DNA of 41,685 nt from a virus. The position numbers were made by a program, and so were the translations under genes. This document shows, piece by piece, positions 1 through 7,046 of the stretch. The stretch is taken from positions 1 to 41,685 of the IMG/VR virus record IMGVR_UViG_3300034137_000060; one strand, written 5' to 3'. The notes under the pieces were generated by a model. The model worked only from the letters and a program-made list of their open reading frames with translations. It had not been told where the DNA came from and searched no databases. The first letter of the stretch is position 1. Each line of letters begins with the position of its first letter.

Positions 1-1104
1 CTAAGCAACGTCGATCCACTCAGTGCCACGACCGTCACGGTATACGTTAGTCATCGCCGCGCTTTTGTGGCCAAGCAGCTTTTGAGGATCGCGGCCTTCA
101 GCTGCATGGAGGCGGGCGGAGAGTGATCGCATTTCGTGAAAACTTGGCGGATGGTCGCTCAGTTGAATGCCATAGGCGGCAGCGGCCTTATCTCTGGTTT
201 TAGCGAATATTCGCGTCATGGTTTCCGAGGTCAAGGCAGATCCACTTTTTACTTTCGCTATCGACTGCGAATGATGAACCATGTGCTGGGATAAAACGCG
301 ACCCCTGCAGCGTTTGATAACTGTCCCCAGATCCAGATCAATGGCGTCCAAGCGGAGCGCGGTGCTTATGCGAAGCCTGGCCCCGGTCTTTGACTGTACG
401 ACATGGAGAAAGCCGTCCTGCTCGTCCTTGAAGAGCATGGACCGAATGTCCTCGCGGCGCTGCCCAGTCAGAAGCGCAAGTTCCATTGATCGCTTCAGCC
501 ATGCACGATCTGTTGTATCGTAAATCGCCTTCCATAACCCGAGACTGAGACGTTCGCGCGTAACTTTCGCCCGCGCAGCTTTGGTTGCATCGACGGGGTT
601 TATGTCGCATAACCCGGCGGCGATAGCTTCAGTGAATATATCGCGCAACATGGATCTGAGAGCTTTTGACATATTGGCCTTTCCTTCCTTGGCGAAGCCC
701 GTTAGATATGCGGCGACGTCCATGGTCCTTATCTCCCGAATCGGCATATGACCGAACCTTGCCTCTATGCGACCGATGCGACTTTTGAAATTTCGAATGG
801 TGTGGCTGGACAATTCTTTTTCCAAGTAGTCGACTTTATATTCAACTAACCATTCGGCGAAGGTTTTACCTCTTTCCAACACAGGCTCCGCAATGCGCGC
901 GGTCAATGTTGGTTTTAGCACTTCAGCATGATTGGCAGCGACGGCCTCGCGAATAGCGGCTTCTTTATCCTTGCCAAGGCCAAACATTCGCCCGCTGACC
1001 GGATCGCGATAGGTGTAATAGGTCTGACCGTTTCGACTATCCGTTTTTCGGTACAGGTTGGGCGGCAGATCTTTCGACCCGGTGTTACGCGGCCTTGGAA
1101 CCAT
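1..1104 (-). CDS. int: Lambda-type tyrosine integrase
   Basis: Site-specific recombinase that would integrate and excise the prophage at attP/attB. The N-terminus (KDLPPNLY, then YRDPVSGRMFGLGKDKEAA) matches the lambda Int arm-binding domain. A core-binding domain spans about residues 75-180 and the catalytic domain follows. In 367-residue numbering the visible catalytic set is R216 (LLTGQRRED), K239, H323-x-x-R326, H346 and Y355 (NVYRDGRG), the same order and C-terminal ending as lambda Int. I chose the ATG at 1104; a GTG at 1113 would add three residues. The start overlaps the xis 3' end by 20 bases, as in lambda. The stop codon is at the window edge, so attP/attL is not visible. Confidence 0.95.
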   Translation of the reverse strand: MVPRPRNTGSKDLPPNLYRKTDSRNGQTYYTYRDPVSGRMFGLGKDKEAAIREAVAANHAEVLKPTLTARIAEPVLERGKTFAEWLVEYKVDYLEKELSSHTIRNFKSRIGRIEARFGHMPIREIRTMDVAAYLTGFAKEGKANMSKALRSMLRDIFTEAIAAGLCDINPVDATKAARAKVTRERLSLGLWKAIYDTTDRAWLKRSMELALLTGQRREDIRSMLFKDEQDGFLHVVQSKTGARLRISTALRLDAIDLDLGTVIKRCRGRVLSQHMVHHSQSIAKVKSGSALTSETMTRIFAKTRDKAAAAYGIQLSDHPPSFHEMRSLSARLHAAEGRDPQKLLGHKSAAMTNVYRDGRGTEWIDVA

Positions 1105-1327
1105 GGCGTGCACTCGCTATTCGACTTATCAGGCTTGAGCCCAGCGGGATTCGCTCCACTGGCGCTAGCTCTTTGTAGCAGGCGTTCGGTTCAACGTAGT
1201 AGCGGCTGCCGTGCTTTATGGGGGAAGGACTAATACGTCCCGTTCTGGCCCAGGTGCGCAGCGTATTTAGAGTCGGCGGCGTCCTGAACTGCTCCGCTGC
1301 CCACTCCTCAAGGGTCATCTTTGGCAT
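1085..1327 (-). CDS. xis: Excisionase (lambda Xis-like)
   Basis: Small DNA-bending directionality factor that favours excision by the adjacent integrase. The 80-residue protein begins MPKMTLEEWAAEQF, continues TLNTLRTWARTGRISP, and then has PIKHGSRYYVEPNA. This is the winged-helix layout of lambda Xis (LQEWN...RTVRRWVRECRIFPPPVK). It overlaps the int start, so the two are translated from the same leftward transcript. The family call rests on pattern similarity and on position next to int. Confidence 0.85.
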   Translation of the reverse strand: MPKMTLEEWAAEQFRTPPTLNTLRTWARTGRISPSPIKHGSRYYVEPNACYKELAPVERIPLGSSLISRIASARHGSKAA

Positions 1328-1412
1328 CTGTTACCGCCTTCCTGACTATTCAGGTTTTGTAAATCTTCTAATCTGACGCATCAGATGTCCTGACTTTCCA
1401 GGGCATCTATTC

Positions 1413-1448
1413 CGCGCCACGATTTCGTTATGCGCGTTTCGTGGCGCG
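1413..1448 (-). repeat. Inverted repeat, left copy of a hairpin shared by both early operons
   Basis: CGCGCCACGA at 1413-1422 pairs perfectly with TCGTGGCGCG at 1439-1448 around a 16-base loop. Read as leftward transcript, the element begins CGCGCCACGAAAC and ends TCGTGGCGCGGA. The same start and end, in the sense orientation of the rightward transcript, occur at 8427-8463. The copy overlaps the 3' end of the upstream gene (1428-1751). It has no U-tract, so it is not an ordinary intrinsic terminator. Confidence 0.7.
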
Positions 1449-1751
1449 AGCCGGAAAAGCCTCACCTTCCCATTTGCCCGCCATGCCGCGAATTCCGCCG
1501 CGGTGGACGTGGGGGCGAAGCCTCTTGCTGGCGAACAGATCCGAGCAGGCCTTGAATAGATCGGCTTCGGTGACGTGTTCGGCAAGCGCCTTGCACTCGG
1601 TGGAGTTCACGCGCACCCACCCATCTTTGGTGCCGCTATGCATGCTGGTGCGACTCAGGGCGTACCGGTTGCCGTTGCCAGCTCCCGCTGATACTTCATT
1701 GAGGTAGAACGCCACGCCATCCAGGCGGACGCGCAAGACTGTTTTAGCCAT
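1428..1751 (-). CDS. Hypothetical early phage protein
   Basis: A 107-residue basic soluble protein with no motif I recognise; it begins MAKTVLRVRLDGVAFYLNEV. Its start overlaps the end of the next upstream gene by eight bases, which indicates translational coupling in the leftward operon. Its last codons lie inside the 1413-1448 inverted repeat. A different minus-strand frame stays open through that repeat to 1346, so a downstream frame extension is possible but unsupported. It sits just before xis, where lambdoid phages carry small accessory genes. Confidence 0.6.
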   Translation of the reverse strand: MAKTVLRVRLDGVAFYLNEVSAGAGNGNRYALSRTSMHSGTKDGWVRVNSTECKALAEHVTEADLFKACSDLFASKRLRPHVHRGGIRGMAGKWEGEAFPARATKRA

Positions 1752-2421
1752 TGTTCTTCTCCAACTTCCGCTCCACCACCCGACTGCTGCCGTCCGGACT
1801 GTGCACCGTCAACGAAGCGCTCTTGCGTGCCAGGGTGCCGTCGGGCTGGTGGTGATAGGTCGGGATTCCGTGGAACGGGCCACCTGGTGCGAAAGGGTCG
1901 GGCATCTTGTCCATGTTGCGCATCATGAAATCGTGCATTGCTGCGCCAATCGCCTTGGTAACTGGGCCGGCACCGGTAAGGCCGTCATTGCCATAGTGGG
2001 TTGAGCTATCCTCGTACTGCCCACCGATCCAAGTGATAGCGAACAGACCTTTCTCAACTGCCGCGACTTCGGCCCGGTGCACACGGTTGACGCACATCAC
2101 GTCGCACAACTCGTCGAAAGTCATCGAAGCTTCAAGCGTATGGTGGTAATCGCGCAGAAGCTGGCCGTAATCCTTCAATACATCCCGGTTGGCATCGCGG
2201 CAGTCCTTCAGCAGCCCTTCGAGTTCAGTCAGGCGGGGCTGGGTAAATGGCAGTCGACGCTTCATTGCGCGAATAGACATCCGGAGAATGGTTTTCTCCC
2301 TGTCGTCCTGGGCCATCACTTCTCGCAGGATTCGCCTCATGACGATCAAGCGAGTGCGCGGCGATAGCTCTTGGCAGACCTTCGTCACCAGCACTTCGAA
2401 GTGTTCATTCTTCATCAGCAT
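1744..2421 (-). CDS. Hypothetical phage protein, paralog of the 9524-10144 product
   Basis: A 225-residue protein of unknown function. The start at 2421 is set by AAGGAGG six bases upstream. It shares a clear core with the 9524-10144 protein: LPFTQ followed about 60 residues on by FDELCDVMCVNRVHRAE (paralog FDGICDLLNINRVHREA), then a C-terminal PDPFAPGGPFHGI (paralog PDLFGPGSPFAAV). One prophage therefore carries two members of one family, one in each early operon. The LCDVMCVNRVHRAE stretch could be a helix-turn-helix, but that is inference. It overlaps both neighbours slightly. Confidence 0.7.
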   Translation of the reverse strand: MLMKNEHFEVLVTKVCQELSPRTRLIVMRRILREVMAQDDREKTILRMSIRAMKRRLPFTQPRLTELEGLLKDCRDANRDVLKDYGQLLRDYHHTLEASMTFDELCDVMCVNRVHRAEVAAVEKGLFAITWIGGQYEDSSTHYGNDGLTGAGPVTKAIGAAMHDFMMRNMDKMPDPFAPGGPFHGIPTYHHQPDGTLARKSASLTVHSPDGSSRVVERKLEKNNG

Positions 2422-3241
2422 GGTCGGCCTCCTTGACCAGGGCTGCATCAACTGCAGCATCTAGAAACTCAACATTGCGCCATCGATAATCAATCATGCA
2501 GGTCGGTGCGTGATTTGCTGAGCGCAGCCACCGATAACGACCTGCGTCCACCAGTAGGCCCTCAACCCTGGAATCCTCAAGGTAGTGGTACGCCTGACCG
2601 TCAATATCGAGCGTGCAACCCATACGATCGTTTGCCAGGGCAAAGAGGTACGGCGCGTCCTCGGCGCCAGGGCCATTGGAGAAGTCGCCGTGCTTGGCGC
2701 GCAATCGGCTCAGCTCGCCCACGGCAGCGTCCCGTTCCCGCTCTGCAGTCAGGCGGAGCTCGTGTGGTGTCTTGCCCATCTCCTTTTTCACGGTGACCAC
2801 GATCTGACCGAGCTCGGGATATTTGCTGCTGGAAAAATACGCCTCGATGTAGTTCTCGACTTCACCCTCGAAAAGCATCTCACCGAAAGCGTCAGCCATG
2901 ATCCGACATATCCCGCCGTTGGCGCCCAGAGTCAGGCCTTCCGTGCTGATGATCGAGCCGCTAAGAGTTGTCGCGTCGATGAGTCTCTCCGTCAGCGCCA
3001 GCCGCATTTCGTTGTTTTCCAGCTTCAGCCGCCGCACCTCCGCCCGAGCTTCGTCAGCCGCCTTGGCTTCAGCGTCTGCGCCTTGCCGGTAGCCGCCTTC
3101 GTCATTGAGCAGACCCAACACCATTGCTGGCGTCGTCAGCTTTTCGAATTGATCCAGAGCCAGCTCGGCGTCGTGGATTGAGTCGAACTCCTGCGCCGCC
3201 AGCCGCTGGCAAAGGATTTTGAGCTTGGTGTTATTGCTCAT
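2405..3241 (-). CDS. Hypothetical phage early protein with central coiled coil
   Basis: A 278-residue protein. Residues about 50-90 (rich in EAKAADEARAEVRRL) and 165-185 look coiled-coil. The C-terminus carries RYRWLRSAN followed by LDAAVDAAL, a combination I know from many uncharacterised early proteins of Gram-negative phages (Ea22-like neighbourhoods). No catalytic motif is visible. The end overlaps the start of the 1744-2421 gene by 17 bases and the start overlaps the gene upstream by 11, so it is embedded in the leftward operon. Confidence 0.65.
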   Translation of the reverse strand: MSNNTKLKILCQRLAAQEFDSIHDAELALDQFEKLTTPAMVLGLLNDEGGYRQGADAEAKAADEARAEVRRLKLENNEMRLALTERLIDATTLSGSIISTEGLTLGANGGICRIMADAFGEMLFEGEVENYIEAYFSSSKYPELGQIVVTVKKEMGKTPHELRLTAERERDAAVGELSRLRAKHGDFSNGPGAEDAPYLFALANDRMGCTLDIDGQAYHYLEDSRVEGLLVDAGRYRWLRSANHAPTCMIDYRWRNVEFLDAAVDAALVKEADHADEE

Positions 3242-3434
3242 CTGTTTGCGCTCCAGACTCGGCGACGGCGCGCAGCTTGAGCGCGATACCGCAGCGGCTG
3301 GCCAAGGCAGTCAGTTGGCCAACAGTCGTCTCAGGACTTTGCAGCGCCTGGCCAAATTGAATCAGGCGGTCGCCCAGTTTTTCGAGATCGCTCCGGATAG
3401 TGATGCGGGTTCCTGCTGATGTGTGCACGGTCAT
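3231..3434 (-). CDS. Small hypothetical early protein
   Basis: A 67-residue protein with no recognised domain; the predicted structure is helical (IRSDLEKLGDRLIQFGQAL). An AGAGGA about seven bases before the ATG supports the start. It overlaps the lipoprotein gene upstream by four bases and the 278-residue protein gene downstream by 11, so its place in the operon is better supported than any function. Confidence 0.55.
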   Translation of the reverse strand: MTVHTSAGTRITIRSDLEKLGDRLIQFGQALQSPETTVGQLTALASRCGIALKLRAVAESGAQTDEQ

Positions 3435-3724
3435 AGCTGCATCCTCTCAACCGTCGAAAATGGGGTGGCCTGCAATGCTTCGGTTTTTCGTGCGGAATTG
3501 GCAGGAGAGGCCCGGCCCTCCGAGCTTGATTGGGTGGCCTGCTGGCGCAGCTGGCTATCCGGTAGGCAGCTAATGCTGTGTCCGCCATTGATGGCCCAGC
3601 AGGTCACGCCGTTCTTGTCGTCGCGATAGCGGAGAAGGTCGCTCTGACCATCGCGGGATTGGGAGGGGCCGCAGCCGGTGAGGGCGAGAAGGGTGGCGAG
3701 GAGCAGCAGAGTCAAGGCTTGCAT
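3431..3724 (-). CDS. Small phage lipoprotein
   Basis: A 97-residue predicted lipoprotein. Residues 1-17 form a signal peptide ending in the lipobox LTGC (15-18), so the mature protein would be anchored through C18. Two further cysteines in GVTCW and SISCLP could form a disulfide in the periplasm. AAGGAGG sits directly before the ATG, and the gene overlaps the membrane-protein gene upstream by 13 bases. An early lipoprotein beside a membrane protein suggests a prophage-expressed envelope role such as superinfection exclusion; that is inference from context only. Confidence 0.65.
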   Translation of the reverse strand: MQALTLLLLATLLALTGCGPSQSRDGQSDLLRYRDDKNGVTCWAINGGHSISCLPDSQLRQQATQSSSEGRASPANSARKTEALQATPFSTVERMQL

Positions 3725-4041
3725 GGCGCCTCCTTTTTCTCACCAAAGGCGAGCGCAACCATAGCGACCGATACGAGGAAGTACGACGCCGCCAAGATTG
3801 GGTGCCCTGAGAAGATCATCGCGCTGAGCTGGATCGCGGAAGTAATCGCGCTCACCCATGCGTGCTTTCGAAGGTTGAGGGCTACATCGCCCTTGATGGT
3901 GTCGCTCAGTACAGCAAACCAGCAAAGGACGTTGACGAAAACGGCCACGTAGAACGCGAAGTCGTGCAGGTCTGGAATGCCAGAGACAAGCGCTGCGCTG
4001 AGCGCCAAGCTGATCAGTGTCGTGATGATCGTCCGCTTCAT
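3712..4041 (-). CDS. Small inner-membrane protein
   Basis: A 109-residue protein with hydrophobic stretches at about 5-23, 30-47 and 65-100, giving three to four membrane segments, and a charged C-terminus (FGEKKEAPCKP). No enzyme motif is visible. It sits between a lipoprotein gene and a 250-residue soluble protein gene, overlapping both. It could be an exclusion or holin-like protein, but nothing in the sequence separates these options. Confidence 0.6.
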   Translation of the reverse strand: MKRTIITTLISLALSAALVSGIPDLHDFAFYVAVFVNVLCWFAVLSDTIKGDVALNLRKHAWVSAITSAIQLSAMIFSGHPILAASYFLVSVAMVALAFGEKKEAPCKP

Positions 4042-4790
4042 TGCATGGACTCCATCAGGTTGCCAGTGGTCAAACCGAACACCTCGGCATTCGTTCCCAG
4101 GGCTTTCTGGCCGTAGGGAAGCTTGGCGATCAACGGGGCGGCGGCGTTCAGGGTTGGAAGCTTGAAGACGATCGTCAGAAACGATGGTTCAGCAACCACT
4201 GCCTTGACGCGGTCGTCGATGTGGACGGATTCGGCAACTACTGGATTTTCCGTAATTAAACTACTTGGAATAGTTTTCGGAATATTCTGCAGCTCGTTTT
4301 GTAGTTGGTTGACGTTTTCGAGGTTTTGGGCAATTTGGTTGACTTGAGCTGTTTCAACCGAGAGCAGGTCAGGCTCCAACATCTTCTCCAAGCCCATCTT
4401 GATCATCGCCGCAACACGCAGAGCTTGACCGGCCCGGTCCTCGGCTTCCTGCTCGTCGTTGTCTTCTTCGAGGTATGTCTCTTTCACCTCGTCGGCGACA
4501 TTTAAGGCCACTTGCATGATGTGCCCGATCACTCGATTCAGCGCCGGGATGTGATCCTGATCGGCCATCAGAGCGCCACGCCGCATAGCCGCTTCAGCCA
4601 GAGCGATCTGATTTCGAAGGAGCTCAATCTCCTGCAGCTGATCCCCTTCGCCAATCGATGCCACTACAGCGCCTGCGCGGCCGATCTGGACAGTTGAGCC
4701 GAGCGTCAGGAATGAAAGGGCGGCGCTCAAGTCTTCGTCGGGGCGGGGCTTCAGTACCACCGTGACGCGTTGTTGATTAATTGCTGACAT
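4038..4790 (-). CDS. Hypothetical early protein
   Basis: A 250-residue acidic, helix-rich protein that I do not recognise. The middle is polar (LEEDNDEQEAEDRAGQAL). Residues about 150-180 are Asn/Gln-rich (QIAQNLENVNQLQNELQNI) and may be a coiled coil. GGAGAAAG lies a few bases before the ATG. The end overlaps the membrane-protein start by four bases (ATGA), which supports a coupled operon gene. Confidence 0.6.
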   Translation of the reverse strand: MSAINQQRVTVVLKPRPDEDLSAALSFLTLGSTVQIGRAGAVVASIGEGDQLQEIELLRNQIALAEAAMRRGALMADQDHIPALNRVIGHIMQVALNVADEVKETYLEEDNDEQEAEDRAGQALRVAAMIKMGLEKMLEPDLLSVETAQVNQIAQNLENVNQLQNELQNIPKTIPSSLITENPVVAESVHIDDRVKAVVAEPSFLTIVFKLPTLNAAAPLIAKLPYGQKALGTNAEVFGLTTGNLMESMQ

Positions 4791-4871
4791 TTACTTTCTC
4801 CAGGCAAGCCGGTGGCGCGCCAGATAACTTGGCGTTGATTAAAGTTGTGGTGTTAGTTGGCGAGTATCTAT

Positions 4872-5543
4872 TTAGTGTTGTGTGGTGGAATTACCCAAGA
4901 GCAATGCACCGGCATACTTCACAAACTCTACAGCAGAATCTTTCGCTCTTTTCGCTGCTACTTTGTGTCCATCGCCCGCATCCAGGCTTAACTTCAGTTG
5001 ATTACGAAATACCGAATGCAAAGTCGTGAGCAGAATTTGTTGGTCAAGTGTCAAGCTTTTACGTTCGCCGCTGGCAATGCCCATGGCCGAATTGATCGCT
5101 TTGTTCGCGTTTATATGAAAGATCCGTTCCGGCGTGGTACTGCCGCGTTCTTCAGCGCGAAGTGCAAGCGCTTTCACCTCGTCGTGCATTTCCCGGTATA
5201 GAGGCAAGTACTGGAGGCTGGTTACTGACTCTTTATTGCGAGCCTCACGGAAAGCCATTACGAGGTCAGCCTTCAAGTCGACGACAATCTCGCTGTTACG
5301 AGAGAGGGCGAGCAGGTAATAGCTCTGATCTTCGTTGAGCAGTGCGAACTTTTCAGCCTTGCCGCCGCCTTGGGCGCGCTTACCAACCTCCGTTTGAAAC
5401 GGAAGATGGCCGAACCGTTGAAACTTCGGCTCGTACTTCTCGATCAGCTCGATGGTGCTTTTGTGATTGTTGCCAAGGTCCATGGCAATCAGGCGGCTGT
5501 CGATCCGCGGCTCGCCCCGAAATGTCGTAACTTGCAGATTCAT
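4872..5543 (-). CDS. Rha-family phage regulatory protein
   Basis: A 223-residue protein whose first ~105 residues fit the Rha domain: MDLGNNHKSTIELIEKY, then GKAEKFALLNEDQSYYLLAL and VDLKADLVMAFREAR. In phages such as P22 and phi-80, Rha-type proteins are leftward early regulators that interfere with lytic growth when integration host factor is absent; activity here is not tested. The start has no strong Shine-Dalgarno but overlaps a 29-codon ORF by ATGA, so coupled initiation is likely. The C-terminal half is a helical domain of unknown role. Confidence 0.85.
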   Translation of the reverse strand: MNLQVTTFRGEPRIDSRLIAMDLGNNHKSTIELIEKYEPKFQRFGHLPFQTEVGKRAQGGGKAEKFALLNEDQSYYLLALSRNSEIVVDLKADLVMAFREARNKESVTSLQYLPLYREMHDEVKALALRAEERGSTTPERIFHINANKAINSAMGIASGERKSLTLDQQILLTTLHSVFRNQLKLSLDAGDGHKVAAKRAKDSAVEFVKYAGALLLGNSTTQH

Positions 5544-5629
5544 GATAATACCCGCTGATTTGGAACCCTGGCCTTAATGTGCCTGAGCATCGGACTGTCC
5601 AACTGCGAGATGGACACGCCGCTGCTCAT
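5540..5629 (-). CDS. 29-residue coupled small ORF
   Basis: The ORF starts at an ATG overlapping the TGA of the LuxR-like gene (ATGA at 5626-5629). It ends in a TGA overlapping the ATG of the Rha gene (ATGA at 5540-5543). It encodes 29 residues beginning MSSGVSISQLDSPMLRHI. It fills the only gap between two real genes with four-base overlaps on both sides, which is hard to get by chance. No function can be assigned; it may act mainly as a translational bridge. Confidence 0.5.
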   Translation of the reverse strand: MSSGVSISQLDSPMLRHIKARVPNQRVLS

Positions 5630-5931
5630 GCAATGAAAACGCCTTCATGTTGACTGCCCTGCTGATTGCCCTGAGGGGTAGGAAGCATCCCTGCTGAGAA
5701 ACTGATCAGGCCCATTGCGACCGCTTTAGCTACCATGGCGGCTTGCCGATTGACCCCGAGCTTGAACATGGCGCTTGAAATCCTCTTCGCGGTCGAGGAC
5801 GGAGATACACCCAGTGTTTTGGCGGTCTCTTTCACGGTCTTACCACTGGCAATTGCCAGGACACACTGCAGCTCACGTGGAGCCAGTCCGCGATTCGTAA
5901 GTCCTTTCCATCCACACAATTCTAAAAACAT
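5626..5931 (-). CDS. LuxR-type HTH regulator, first gene of the leftward operon
   Basis: A 101-residue protein with a GerE/LuxR DNA-binding domain at about 12-75: LAPRELQCVLAIASGKTVKETAKTLGVSPSS followed by VNRQAAMVAKAVAMGL. No receiver or autoinducer-binding domain is attached. I chose the ATG at 5931 because GGAG lies six bases upstream; the ATG at 5943 has no such site. It is the first gene after PL, where lambda encodes N. It may control phage or host genes after derepression; its target is unknown. Confidence 0.8.
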   Translation of the reverse strand: MFLELCGWKGLTNRGLAPRELQCVLAIASGKTVKETAKTLGVSPSSTAKRISSAMFKLGVNRQAAMVAKAVAMGLISFSAGMLPTPQGNQQGSQHEGVFIA

Positions 5932-5970
5932 GGTCGTCTCCATAGCCGCTGGTAAATCTCAATACGGCTT

Positions 5971-5999
5971 AATCTACCGGCGGTTATAAATGGTGTCAA
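5971..5999 (-). promoter_or_regulatory. PL, promoter of the leftward operon
   Basis: On the minus strand, TTGACA (5994-5999) is followed by 17 bases and TAGATT (5971-5976), close to the sigma-70 consensus. It lies about 40 bases upstream of the LuxR-like gene. Both of its elements touch copies of the immunity operator (5973-5985 and 5998-6010), so CI or Cro binding should block it. Confidence 0.7.
5973..5985. promoter_or_regulatory. Left operator site nearest the LuxR-like gene
   Basis: TCTACCGGCGGTT on the plus strand is a diverged copy of the immunity operator (consensus AACACCTGCGGTT). It overlaps the PL -10 and spacer. Its centre is 25 bp from the neighbouring site. Confidence 0.5.
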
Positions 6000-6010
6000 C
6001 ACCTGCGGTT
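5998..6010. promoter_or_regulatory. Left operator site over the PL -35
   Basis: AACACCTGCGGTT is an exact reverse complement of the site at 6978-6990. It overlaps the PL -35 hexamer. Confidence 0.65.
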
Positions 6011-6060
6011 ATTTATTTTTAAGTGGGCCTGCTTTTCCGGTGCCGGCAGGAGCAGCGGAC

Positions 6061-6085
6061 ATAAAAAAACCCGCAGCGCGGGTTT
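6061..6085 (-). terminator. Terminator behind cI
   Basis: AAACCCGC (6067-6074) pairs with GCGGGTTT (6078-6085) around a 3-base loop. On the minus strand the stem is followed by seven U residues. It ends the cI transcript 17-40 bases after the stop codon and separates it from PL. Confidence 0.85.
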
Positions 6086-6101
6086 ATTGAGGTGACGGAG
6101 A

Positions 6102-6941
6102 TTAAAAGCTCCGGCCGTTCCACCAGTAGATGATTTGTGCAAGCACCTGAATGTCCATCTCGCGGTCCCCTGGGACGTCGATTTCACGGTACTGACCATT
6201 GTCCGAAATGATCGTCAGTCCGTCCAGATTCCGCTGGATGCGCTTTACATGGTGCTGGCCACGCATGAGGAAAAAGTAGATAGCATCCGACTCGACGGAG
6301 CGAACACCAGCATCTACAAGCAAGGCGTCACCATTGCGAATTGTTGGAGCCATGCTGTCGCCTCGACCAGATATTAGCTTCAGGTTGTCGACCGAGGTGT
6401 AGACCAAATTCTGTCGGACCCAGCCGGCGTCTAGCCTCATGTGTTCAACAATCATGTTCACGTCGGGCGGCTCCGTGCCTGGCCCCATAGAGGCCGAAAT
6501 GTCATAGCGTTCTACTTCTACTACGGGCCGGTAACTAGTGATTTTTTGCGCTAGCGCCGATGGCAGTCCTTCGACATCGATATTGCTGTAAGGACGAGCG
6601 CGATCTAGCGTCGACAAGAACTGTTCCATCGGAATTTGCTGGGATTGATCCCAGACTTCTCCGACCAGCTTGGTTAATCCTGCCGGGGTGCTTAATTCCC
6701 TCGCTATTCGAGGGCTGAACTCGTTGATGTGGACGGAAAGGGCTCTAGAGATTTTGATCGCAAATTCCATATTCAGCGCATTCACGCCGTTTAAATACAT
6801 GGAAAGACCGGCTTGCGACATTTCTAAATCTTGAGCGAGTTTCTCTTGGGTAAGCCCCAGCTCGCGGCGCTTGAGTCCATATATCGCCTTGAGCTTTGAG
6901 CACTCGGCTTTTTCTTCATCTGTGAGGGGGCGCTTTTTCAT
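6102..6941 (-). CDS. CI-like repressor (XRE HTH plus S24 peptidase domain)
   Basis: Lysogeny repressor of 279 residues. The HTH is at about 24-70 (LTQEKLAQDLEMSQAGLSMYLNG). The C-terminal S24 domain has the catalytic pair S196 (GRGDSMAPTI) and K233 (HHVKRIQ). The position equivalent to the usual Ala-Gly cleavage site reads SASMGPG (about 149-155) rather than an AG pair, so RecA-stimulated self-cleavage may use a variant site. It faces Cro across three operator copies. The predicted PRM would start transcription at or next to the ATG, giving a leaderless mRNA, and no Shine-Dalgarno is visible upstream. Confidence 0.93.
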   Translation of the reverse strand: MKKRPLTDEEKAECSKLKAIYGLKRRELGLTQEKLAQDLEMSQAGLSMYLNGVNALNMEFAIKISRALSVHINEFSPRIARELSTPAGLTKLVGEVWDQSQQIPMEQFLSTLDRARPYSNIDVEGLPSALAQKITSYRPVVEVERYDISASMGPGTEPPDVNMIVEHMRLDAGWVRQNLVYTSVDNLKLISGRGDSMAPTIRNGDALLVDAGVRSVESDAIYFFLMRGQHHVKRIQRNLDGLTIISDNGQYREIDVPGDREMDIQVLAQIIYWWNGRSF

Positions 6942-6947
6942 TTGCTC

Positions 6948-6976
6948 AGTATATAACCGTAGGTGAACCAGTTCAA
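6948..6976 (-). promoter_or_regulatory. PRM, promoter of cI
   Basis: On the minus strand TTGAAC (6971-6976), a 17-base spacer and TATACT (6948-6953) form a near-consensus promoter. The expected start is about seven bases downstream, at the cI ATG (6941), which predicts a leaderless message like lambda cI from PRM. An operator copy (6955-6967) fills the spacer. Confidence 0.7.
6955..6967. promoter_or_regulatory. Right operator site inside PRM
   Basis: AACCGTAGGTGAA differs at a few positions from the core AACCGCAGGTGTT. It lies in the spacer of PRM, where binding would repress cI. Confidence 0.6.
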
Positions 6977-6977
6977 A

Positions 6978-6990
6978 AACCGCAGGTGTT
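6978..6990. promoter_or_regulatory. Middle right operator site
   Basis: AACCGCAGGTGTT, with outer AAC/GTT symmetry. It lies between the -35 elements of PRM and PR and touches the PR -35. Its centre is 23 bp from the first site and 22 bp from the third. Confidence 0.65.
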
Positions 6991-7017
6991 TACTTTTCGT
7001 TCACCTGCGGTTATTTT
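6989..7017 (+). promoter_or_regulatory. PR, promoter of the rightward early operon
   Basis: TTTACT (6989-6994), a 17-base spacer and TATTTT (7012-7017) precede cro by about 30 bases. The operator copy at 7000-7012 fills the spacer and a second copy touches the -35, so CI binding would shut it off. Confidence 0.65.
7000..7012. promoter_or_regulatory. Right operator site inside PR
   Basis: TTCACCTGCGGTT, the inverted orientation of the same core. It lies within PR, mirroring the operator-promoter overlap of lambda OR. Confidence 0.65.
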
Positions 7018-7046
7018 GTGTGGTAATAGCCATTCTAGGTGAGCAC

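Noticed and set aside
1346-1585. 79-codon minus-strand ORF overlapping the 1428-1751 gene
   Set aside because: It is in another frame of a better supported gene and lacks a ribosome binding site. Its open tail across the hairpin is noted but not called.
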